A stretch of DNA of 64,000 nucleotides from Peronospora farinosa. Taxonomy: Eukaryota > Oomycota > Peronosporomycetes > Peronosporales > Peronosporaceae. How positions within the stretch are numbered: position 1 is the first letter of the stretch; each line of letters starts with the position of its first letter. Made by a program: the position numbers and the translations under genes. The notes beneath the pieces were generated by a model, which had not been told where the DNA came from, did no database searches, and saw only the letters and a program-made list of their open reading frames with translations. Of this stretch, positions 1 to 7,836 are shown piece by piece. Location: the NCBI GenBank assembly GCA_947646735.1, contig CANTFK010000072.1:372001-436000 (forward strand). Reading direction: 5' to 3'.

Positions 1-870
1 CCAGCAGTTTTCAGTTCGATTGCACCATGAGTGACTCTGACCCCAACGACCTCACAATTAGTCCATTCACTCGGGCCCGGAATTTCTTGGGCTCAATCGA
101 CTGGGTCGAGAGCAATGCACCTGGTACTATGTACACCTTCGGTGGCTAATAATTTCTTGGATTTTCGACTCCTTTTTCTTGTTCCCCATAGGGAGACCGC
201 TTCCAGCAGCGGGTCTTGAGGTGGTGCTACTCTAGATGAACCCACAGGCCAAAATACTTCCTGAAGTTCGTTTGAGCTTAAATTTTACCAAACGACTATC
301 TAAAATGGGGGCGGGGCTAATATACTCCTTCTCCGGAACAGGTGAGTAGAAAGCAACAGGTTCGCACTTGAGTCTTGACACTTAATTGACACCTCAGGCC
401 AACTATCCTAAAAAGTCAACTTGCGTTGCTTAAGCTGTCACCTCACCTGACGTCGGGGGGGCAAAGGGTATTTACGCCCGGAAGAGGTGAGACGACGGAG
501 AAGCTTGGAGGGGGCTCTTAAAGCTGCCACGTGTAATGCAAATTCGAGTGTGTTTATTTATCTTATACTTTGTATAATTTTTCTTGCCTAACCCTAACTC
601 TTCGCTCGGATGGTGCCACGTGTCGACTCTTAAGAGAGACTTGGGACTTGTACTTTCTATGTTCTCCTTCGGGATTACGTGTACCATTTCTGCACCCTCG
701 AGCATTGGGCCTTAGGGCCCTTGCACCTTGGGGTCCTTGAACCCTGCAGCCATTGTACCTTGGGGCCCTTGTACTCTGGAGCCCTCGGACCCTTAATTCC
801 TTGGACCCTGGGACCTTGTGGCCTTACACTTATGACCTTGGACCTTGGGACCCAGGGATCTTGAAGCATT
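1..870 (-). repeat. Degenerate LTR fragment related to Gypsy-1
   Basis: Stretches at about 64-115 and 190-400 match, with many changes, the Gypsy-1 LTR that begins at 4355, in the same text orientation. Shared landmarks are the block starting gggagaccgcttcc and the motif ccggaacag followed by gtgag. No complete element or intact gene is visible here. The short ORFs in this stretch look like chance. Confidence 0.6.
675..866. repeat. Degenerate short tandem repeat rich in CCTTGGGACCC
   Basis: About 190 bp are built from loosely repeated pieces of ccttgg, gggaccc and ggcccttg, visible in either strand as short repetitive peptides. It sits at the end of the LTR-like fragment, where Gypsy-1 LTRs carry their own tandem array, so it may be a decayed version of that array. 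Confidence 0.6.
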
Positions 871-875
871 AGTAC

Positions 876-1160
876 TGTGGTGAAGTGTTTGTTAAAATTG
901 AAGACCCCAGAAGCCAGTTGGATTTGGGTATAAGAGACCGTGTATCAGGGAGAGGAGAAGGGGACCTCGAGGGGAAGCGACCGTTGGCGAAGAACAATTT
1001 GCAGGACCCACAAAAGAGAAATTAATACCAGGTTGCCGTTTTAATTGGTACCTAAAGAAGTCGACCACGATTCCCTTAATAAGCCTGGTACAGTATTGGT
1101 AGACCTCGGTCCCTCGTCGTTCGACCTAGGTCCCTCAGTGGTAGACCTGGGTCCAACATG
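876..1160 (+). repeat. Inverted LTR fragment related to Gypsy-1
   Basis: Starting with tgtggtgaagtg, this stretch matches the reverse complement of the Gypsy-1 LTR 3' edge (5400-5626), including agccagttggatt, gcgaccgttgg and then two to three copies of the gtagacctgggtccctc repeat at 1099-1155. It therefore faces the opposite way from the LTR debris at 1-870. No partner LTR or target duplication was found. Confidence 0.65.
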
Positions 1161-2108
1161 GTTGTTTGGACGAACGATGCTCCTGGTAACGAGTCATTAC
1201 CGGAAAGGCTCGTCAAGGCTGCGATCAAGATAAGGGTTCGCGGAGGTCTAATGTACACCCCTTTGGACCTAAGTTGTTTTGGTTCAAAGGGTATTTTTGT
1301 ACAAGCAGTAGTTTTCGCCGTCGAATGCAATTTGCAACCCTACAAAAGTGCGGCGACCAGTGTCTCGCTACAGTAAGGCAGTGAATTCAAGGATCAAGGG
1401 ACGTAAAGTCAAAAGTGTTGCATTACGCGAGGGTTTGAAACGGTTCTTGCGGATTTCATAACCTTGATTTGAAGCCTCACGCTTTAGTTGAGCCTTCACA
1501 TTTTGAGTTTCAGTGTTGACTTTGTAAATAACACCATTTGCAATGGTAATAGACGATATCCGTTATGTTAGATGCTTCTTCCAAATAACACTATGGCGGA
1601 GTTAATACAGAAATCTCTTAATGGCATCAACAAGTTAATTTTAAAAACATCATTTCTACAGTCCATGCTAGCTCAGGCCTTTGACGAATACTTCCGCGGC
1701 ATCCGTCAGTTATGGACGGGGCTCTCCCTCTACATATCTATCTCTTGCCGCTCTCACCCCCAACCGCCATCCAAGCCGCCACGATGTACGCCGCCACGCT
1801 CGAAGTCCCGGCATCTCCGTTTATGTACGTCCGCGTGATCCCTTGTTTCCGGTGCAAGCAACAAGAGACCCTTCCTGGTTGGGACCTGTTGACAAGATAG
1901 ACATCCAAGGGATCCCAGCAAGCTACCTACCGCTAAACATCACTGTCTACCGGTCCCAGACCTGCAACTCCTTCGCCTGTGTGCACAGGATCGTGCAGCC
2001 TGGAAGGTCTTCAGCGGCGCCGGTTAATGGACACTAGCGAGAGTAGAGAGAAAGTAGAGAATGAGAGATAATTTGACGCATGCAGAAGATTAGCCACTTT
2101 GGTGACAA
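1161..2108. other. No recognisable gene; probable transposon debris
   Basis: There are several short overlapping ORFs, the longest 118 codons at 1681-2037, but none shows a recognisable domain and the frames interrupt one another. The stretch lies between LTR fragments and the Copia-1 3' LTR and is most simply read as old transposon sequence. Confidence 0.4.
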
Positions 2109-2340
2109 TATTAAAGCAGATGTGTAGTGCTCACTAGGTGGTTAATTGAATACTAACATATGTTTGGTCCTTAGTTCGCCAACAAGTGCTACATATAAGC
2201 CACTCCTATACTAACTATACCATACTCAGCTGAGAACGAGCCCATAATCAACCGTCATCATGTCCGTAATCCTGCGTTTATCCAACAGGTGCTCAGCGGT
2301 GCGATAGTGTACCTTACCTTCAACATGTCCATCTTCAACA
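2109..2340 (-). repeat. Copia-1 3' LTR
   Basis: Read on the minus strand it begins TGTTGAAGATGG at 2340 and is preceded by a purine-rich tract. It matches 18007-18219 apart from a 12-bp indel near 2225 and point changes. The inner end was set by comparing the two copies at tat[t/c]aaagcag. Confidence 0.8.
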
Positions 2341-2349
2341 CTCCTCCTC
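2341..2349 (-). other. Copia-1 polypurine tract
   Basis: On the minus strand this reads GAGGAGGAG directly before the 3' LTR start. The same nine bases stand before the Copia-2 3' LTR. This fits the primer site for plus-strand DNA synthesis. Confidence 0.75.
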
Positions 2350-2399
2350 GCGATCGCATCTTACGCCTCAGCTATTGCATACCCACTTGTAAGCGCAAC

Positions 2400-4205
2400 T
2401 TAGCGAGCTTGTGATGGTCGACTGGCTTGGTCAATAAGTCCGCGAGCATCATTTCGGACCTAACATAGCATGGCTCTAGTATACCGTGACGAGCAAAGTC
2501 CTTGATAAACTTGAGCCGTACACAATATGCTTTTCCTTAAAGGACGAAGCCTCGCCTCTAATCTGGCAGATTTCAGCTTGATTCTCCATATGCATCTTCA
2601 TAGGCAAATTCGGTGGAAGCCCTAATCCATCATCATCTCTCGAATTCCAAGAAGCTTGCGAGCCGTTTCGAACGCTGCTACGAACTCAGCCTCCATCGTC
2701 GAGAGTGAAACTCCTCCTTGCTTCTTTGCAGCCCGACTCACGTACACACCGTTAGCAGCACCATTGATCCGGTCAGGGACTTCCTGTCTTCCTTGTCTCA
2801 AGCGAAGTCTGCATCGCTGTAAGACTCCAGCGTAATCGCCAAATTATCCTTGGCATTAGTACGCATCTCAAATTGCATGTTCTTGTTCCCGGAGAGGTAA
2901 CGCGCAATTTTCTTCGCCAATTTCCAGTTTTGCTCCCGTGGATCATGAGTGTGTCGCGTTGCTTTGTGAACCGCAAATGCGATGTACGACCGAGTACATC
3001 TCGCGACCCACAACAAACTTCCAACAAGAGACTGAAACAACTTAATTGTAGGCCTTCCAGGTTCAACAACCTTCGGAAGCAGGATGCTGTCCGATGTGGC
3101 TTCATTGTAACAGTCGTCGCTGATAGGCGTGAGTATCGGGTTCGCCGACTCCAATACTGCTCCCGAAGAAGCTCATTTATTACCTCCTCCTGATATAAAG
3201 CATACGCGCTTCAATCAGTCGCTTTTACTCGAATTTCAAGGAACTTCGACACCTGTCCCAGGTTTTTGATCAATAGCTATTTCATCTCCATAAAAACAAT
3301 CAACAACCGCCGTCGTTGTCACCGTGACTCGTAGGTCATCAACGTATACACCCACCACGGTCATCTCGCCACCGTCTCGCTTGTAGTACAGACACAGGTA
3401 ACTTATGCACTGCATAAACCCTGCGTCGATGAGTCTTGTCTGCAACAGGTGACTCCAAAGTCGTCCTGCCTGTTTAAGCCCGTAAAGGCTCTTCTTTATT
3501 GCGAAAGCGACGTCGCTTGCACTATCCGCTCCAATTGCCTTGAGCCGTTCGTCCTTAATCTGCATGCCGCGTGGTCGGCGCAGCAATATCTCTAGATGCT
3601 TCTCCTCGTCAGCCTTCACATACGCGTTTGGAATGTCTCCGTGTTTCGCAGGTACACCTCATGTCGTTGCGGCCCCAGGATCACCTTCATCGTCTACATT
3701 TCCATCACGGCGGCGAAGGTAAGTGAGTAGTCGAAACCGAAGACTTGCTCGTTCCCACATGCAACCAGTCGTGCCTTGAGTCGCCCCACTGCGCCTTTTG
3801 CATCTGTATTGGTCTTGTATACCCAGCAGGTTTGCATCGGTCGGTCGCTTGATAACGTTCCACACGTCGTTGTCCTCAAGCGCCTGGATTTCTTCAAGCA
3901 TGGCTTTACTCCAACCTTCGGCATTCGAGCTGCTTATCGCCTCAGAATGTGTCTTTGGGTCCGGCTTGTGGACTTGTAGAGAGGTGTCTCCATAATTAGT
4001 TGCAGACATTGTCTCTGCCATCAAACGCTTGGTTGCTCCACGTGCCATAGAGGGCGCGCGTACATCGTTTGCCTCTTCTCTTGCCCTTCTTCTTCTTGTC
4101 GCCGTCGCAAAAAATTCGCGTGAGCGATCCGCGCGTCACCTCGGGAATTATCATCATGATCTTCTAGTTGTGCATTTTGCGTGTCGGGAAACGTCTAAAT
4201 ATTTT
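2400..4205 (-). pseudogene. Copia-1 reverse transcriptase / RNase H remnant
   Basis: Minus-strand frames, broken by several frameshifts, give a recognisable Ty1/Copia RT: an N-terminal RLKARLVACGNEQVFG segment near 3740-3800, KSLYGLKQAGRLW near 3470-3500, the catalytic YVDD box near 3340-3355, and QSLVGSLLWVARCTR near 2990-3040. RNase H follows in decayed form (2400-2830). The closest relative in the window is the RT of Copia-2. Just upstream, at about 4195-4205, gag-protease linker sequence ending ...KYEW runs directly into sequence matching the integrase C-terminus (FPDTQNAQLED), so the protease active site and almost all of the integrase have been deleted. Confidence 0.85.
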
Positions 4206-4354
4206 TAGCCACTCGTACTTAGCTTTGTCGTCTTGCACGGACAGCGTGTAGTTAACAACGTCTTAAGGCCTGCCATTGCCCCGCCACGTGACCTTAGCAC
4301 CTTTGTTCTTGTTCGATGTTTTTCTGTCGTCAGGACAGGCGAACGGGATATGTC
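4206..4354 (-). pseudogene. Copia-1 gag, 3' portion (downstream of the Gypsy-1 insertion)
   Basis: Reading the minus strand away from the Gypsy-1 LTR gives HIPFACPDDRKTSNKNKGAK. It completes the CCHC zinc knuckle whose first half lies at 16850-16890. A stop follows near 4263. The last four bases (4351-4354, TGTC) are the left copy of the Gypsy-1 target duplication. Confidence 0.85.
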
Positions 4355-5626
4355 TGTGGTGGAGTGGGTTCTCAAAATTGTATGATGAGACCCCAAACCA
4401 CTCACTGTGCCGGACTGCCGACTGTCGGAGGGGGTACCCCGATGCCGCGTATGAACCTTCTCTCACCTTGTGTACCCGTCGGCTGGCGGGTTGCACTCTT
4501 CGGAGGACTTGGTGACGATGTAGATGTCTGCCTTGAGGGAGGTAGACCTGGGGGGCCTCGAGTGGATATGCTTCACTCGGTGGGCCGGTAGGTGGCCACT
4601 CGATCGACCTTGTCGAGAGTGGACTTAGAGCCAAATTCTTCAGGGGCGCTTGTCGTCCCTGGCCTTTTCCTTCTGTTTCAGGGGTATTAACCACCTGACC
4701 TTTACGTTGCTCCCGGACCTTGAGGTGAGGGAGACCGCTTCCGATAGCGGGTCTTGGGGGGTGTTGCTACTCGAACGAGCTCACAGGCCAAATATATCCT
4801 GGAGCTCTATTCGCACTTGAACTTCGCTACACAACTGTCTTCGACGGGGGGCCAAAATATACCCCTTCCCGGAACAGTGAGTAACTTAGAGCAAGTTCTT
4901 CTTGGGTGACGGAGTCGTGCCACGTGGGGTTCAGCTCGCACTTGTGTCTGACCACACGCCTGTCTTCAACGGGGGGGGGGCCAAATATATCCCTTCCCCG
5001 GAACAGGCGTGTGGCCAGACTAGAGTTCCTTTACAGCGCGACGAAGACTTGCCAAGTAGATCGCAAATTGAGTAGTATTTAATATAGTCCTATCCTTTTA
5101 ACTCCTTTACTCTATCCTTGCCTGAAGCTCTGATTCCTTGCGTCGACTGGTCTGATCCTTGTATTAACTGGTCCGGAGTCGCTGAACCCCGAGGGGCCGA
5201 GGTCGACCAATGAGGGACCCAGGTCAACCAATGAGGGACCCAGGTCAACCAACGAGGGACCCAGGTCGACCGATGAGGGACCGGGTCGACCAACGAGGGA
5301 CTGGGTCGACCGATGAGGGACCGGGTCGACCGACGAGGGACCAGGTCTACCAATGAGGGACCCAGGTCTACCAATGAGGGACCGGGTCGACCAACGAGGG
5401 GCCAGGTCGATCAATGAGCGGCCATGATCAACTCCCTTTGGTACCGGTTAACCGGTACCCTGATACTGATTTTTCTTCGGCGAATCCTGCGGATTGTCCT
5501 CCACCAACGGTCGCTCCCCTTTTGAGGCCCCTGTCTCTCTGGTCCCCTGTCCCTGACCCACGGCCTATACTCTGAATCCAACTGGAGTCCGGGACCTCCA
5601 TATCACAAAATTAGCACTTCACCACA
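4355..5626 (-). repeat. Gypsy-1 3' LTR
   Basis: Nearly identical to 15571-16845. In element orientation it starts at 5626 with TGTGGTGAAGTG; the U3 part holds the ~21-bp tandem array (5201-5420) and, downstream of it, an AT-rich TATA-like stretch (tatattaaat, complement of 5078-5087). The placement of U3, R and U5 is inferred, not mapped. Confidence 0.95.
5201..5420 (-). repeat. U3 tandem array of ~21-bp units in the 3' LTR
   Basis: About ten units of the form ggtcgaccaatgagggaccca, varying at a few positions (cgacc/caacc/ctacc; aatga/aacga/gatga). Most units contain the palindrome GTCGAC. The array lies upstream of the TATA-like stretch in element orientation, where enhancer repeats are common in LTRs; that role is inference. 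Confidence 0.9.
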
Positions 5627-5640
5627 GCCGCCCCCTGCAC
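5627..5640 (-). other. Gypsy-1 polypurine tract (candidate)
   Basis: On the minus strand the 14 bases before the 3' LTR read GTGCAGGGGGCGGC. The G-rich run directly abutting TGTGGT is what a plus-strand primer site looks like, though it is short and interrupted by C. Confidence 0.55.
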
Positions 5641-5672
5641 TTGCTCAACCGTGCAACGGATTGAGCACGCGC

Positions 5673-7643
5673 ATGTCTTCACTTCCTTCGTCACGTAGGT
5701 CCTTCATTGTCCCCTTTGTAGCTCCTCCACCTCTAACTCGTGTCTGTCCAGCCATGTCTTCCCCTGGTTCTGATCCACCGTCTGCTGACCCACCGTCCGC
5801 TGATCCACCGACTGAAGAGCCGACCTCGGTCGCCCCAGCGCCTTCAATCACCCCTGGTTCTAACCCCTCATCTGCTGACCCACCGTCCGCTGACCCACCA
5901 TCTGAGGAGCCGACTTCAATCGCCGTCGCGCCTTCGGTTGCCTCTCCATGTAGAGAGGCGTCCTTGGCCGACCCTCCCGGGCCGGTGTGTTCGCCGTTGA
6001 GTGCTGCTGAAACTGTTGTCGTTCACAGCTCTCCTGTTTCCACCGCTTTGCCTCCTGCCGAGACAGCAGATGCTCCTGTCACGCCGACCCCCATGGTTGA
6101 CCGTCCGTCTTCCGTACCCGTTAACGTACGGGCAGCTCTGCGGGAATTGCAAGCTCTCGCGGACGCCCATTCCCGCCGCATCGAAGACTGCGAGGGTCGG
6201 CTAGGTGTCCTTCCCCCTTCGGCCGCCTTGTTGGCCACTCGTTGTGAGCGGTTGGAGGAGGCACTGCGCGACAAGTCCCGGCTGGTGGCCCAACTTCGCG
6301 AAGCTCTCCAGCGCGAGACTGCACTGGTGGACCGTCTGCGATGGAAGGTCGACCACATCCGAAGCCGGTACTCGCTTCTCGCCGCAGAGCTCGACCATGT
6401 CGACTTCTCTGACGGGCCACCTCCAGGACCAGCTACTCCTTCGGCAGCTTCGCCCCCGGCCGCATGTTCCCCTTCGCGGCCGGCGAAAGCTCTTGGTAAA
6501 CGGTCCCGGCGGCCGTCACCCCGGGTACCCGCCAAAGCCTCCAAGCTTCCGAAGCCCGACGCCTCTGCGATACCACCGTCTGCGGTCTCTGGTGGTCGTT
6601 CCCCTGTCGTGCTTGAGTCTTCGGACGACGACCTCAGCGACGACAGCGAGACCCTTCGGGCGGCTCTGGCCAAGTCTCGTTCTGCTAGTCGGCGCCCTGC
6701 CAGTGCGAACCCTGTACGTCTTCCGTCGACGTCCACTCCTCCATTGAGGACCACCTCGGCTACCGGCCTCTCGTTGAAACGGGCGATGTTCGGGACATCG
6801 GACTCGGAGACCGAGTCGTCTGCGGAGAAAAACAAGAGTGCGCCTCCTGTCGCGGACAACACTTCGCCCCTTCTGGCCGACTCCAGCCTGCTTCCCAGAG
6901 ACGCCATGATCCCCGGATACATGCAGTCGAAGACCTTTTCCGCCGCGGAAGTGGCACCTTGGCCGGTCGACCTGGTCAATTCGTGGTGCATTGTTACAAT
7001 GTCTTCCACAGACTTGGTCGACCAGCTGGATCTACCTTGGGGTTGGTTTGGCCCTCCGGACGGAAACCTCGACCGGCCCCCCAAATGGAAGAGGTCGTTG
7101 GTGAACCCTCCAATGATCCAGAGATTGCTAGCGGCGGAACCTTGGGTGGAAGCTCGTGTTCCCATGCAGCCCGTGTCCTTCCGACCTGTTGGCTGGTTCG
7201 CCCAGTTGGCAGCGGCCTACATCCAGTTTGACGAAGAGCATAGTCAAGCTCTTTGGGAGGCGACCCACTGCTTGTGGATCTCCAAGGACCAAGCGCGAGC
7301 GAACTCTTTCCTCGCGTCCTACTACAACGCGCGGAAGAAGCGTCGGAGTCGGGCAACTCGAGCTTGGCGGGAGGTGGTCGACCTTATCTTCATTGGGATG
7401 AGCAAGGGCCACTGCGATCTCGACATCTTCCTGGATCCCTTCTTCCGTCATCTTCCTCGAACCCGCCGTGTGGTTTATTGGTTCCCTGGTCGTGAAGAGG
7501 GGTCGGACCCGGTCGACCTGCTTGAGGCCCTTCGGGTGTCGGATTCCGCGTGGCCGTGGCTCACCCAGTATCGTTTGTCTTCTGTGCCCCATCCTGGCGC
7601 TCTAGTTCCACGCCTCAAAGGCAAGTTTGTGCCATCCGTTTAG
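5673..7643 (+). CDS. Antisense 656-aa ORF inside Gypsy-1 (function unknown)
   Basis: This ORF lies between pol and the 3' LTR but runs opposite to gag-pol. The first ATG is 5673. Residues 30-90 contain two copies of a Pro/Ser/Asp-rich segment (SADPPSADPP). Residues ~150-245 look like a coiled coil with regular Leu heptads. A basic patch (GKRSRRPSPRVPAKASK) and an acidic VVLESSDDDLSDD stretch near 312-325, resembling a SUMO-interaction motif, follow. The last ~240 residues (from about 414) form a Trp-rich, probably globular domain with WPVDLVNSW and LDLPWGWFGPP. There is no signal peptide or membrane segment, so it is not envelope-like. I recognise no family. The full-length open frame and domain-like composition argue that it is a real gene; a nuclear or chromatin role is speculation from the basic and acidic motifs. 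Confidence 0.7.
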   Translation: MSSLPSSRRSFIVPFVAPPPLTRVCPAMSSPGSDPPSADPPSADPPTEEPTSVAPAPSITPGSNPSSADPPSADPPSEEPTSIAVAPSVASPCREASLADPPGPVCSPLSAAETVVVHSSPVSTALPPAETADAPVTPTPMVDRPSSVPVNVRAALRELQALADAHSRRIEDCEGRLGVLPPSAALLATRCERLEEALRDKSRLVAQLREALQRETALVDRLRWKVDHIRSRYSLLAAELDHVDFSDGPPPGPATPSAASPPAACSPSRPAKALGKRSRRPSPRVPAKASKLPKPDASAIPPSAVSGGRSPVVLESSDDDLSDDSETLRAALAKSRSASRRPASANPVRLPSTSTPPLRTTSATGLSLKRAMFGTSDSETESSAEKNKSAPPVADNTSPLLADSSLLPRDAMIPGYMQSKTFSAAEVAPWPVDLVNSWCIVTMSSTDLVDQLDLPWGWFGPPDGNLDRPPKWKRSLVNPPMIQRLLAAEPWVEARVPMQPVSFRPVGWFAQLAAAYIQFDEEHSQALWEATHCLWISKDQARANSFLASYYNARKKRRSRATRAWREVVDLIFIGMSKGHCDLDIFLDPFFRHLPRTRRVVYWFPGREEGSDPVDLLEALRVSDSAWPWLTQYRLSSVPHPGALVPRLKGKFVPSV

Positions 7644-7760
7644 GTCTTCCCTTGAACATGAACCTTCTTCTGTTCTGATTGATCTTGGTAATCGCCCTCC
7701 TTTGTTCTCCATTCTCCTATACCCTTAACTCTTGGAAATTCAAGGCCGCCCCGCAGGCGA

Positions 7761-7812
7761 CCCAAGTCTTCCAACGAGGGGCTGGGCCGACCATTGAGGG
7801 ACTCGGTCCACC
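7761..7812. repeat. Internal copies of the LTR repeat motif between the convergent antisense ORF and pol
   Basis: Two to three degenerate units (cccaagtcttccaacgaggg, ctgggccgaccattgaggga) match the LTR tandem unit. They lie in the 193-bp gap where the plus-strand ORF and the minus-strand pol converge. Confidence 0.65.
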
Positions 7813-7836
7813 TTCCAAGAAACTTGCTACCGCCGG

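Noticed and set aside
588..600. Telomere-like cctaaccctaac.
   Set aside because: Under two repeat units; far too short for an interstitial telomere.
4263..4694. 143-codon minus-strand ORF spanning the Gypsy-1 LTR into Copia-1 gag.
   Set aside because: It is a chance fusion across the insertion junction; only its last 30 residues are real gag.
5201..5420. Regular ~21-bp repeats that could be mistaken for a CRISPR array.
   Set aside because: Units are contiguous without unique spacers, lie in LTRs of a eukaryotic retrotransposon, and occur in both LTRs.
6023..7165. A 380-codon minus-strand ORF in the element's sense direction, opposite the 656-aa ORF.
   Set aside because: Its product is low-complexity Arg/Ser/Gly with no motif and looks like the shadow of the GC-rich plus-strand gene.
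5673..7643. Idea that the antisense ORF is an envelope gene.
   Set aside because: No signal peptide, no membrane segment, and the strand is opposite to gag-pol.
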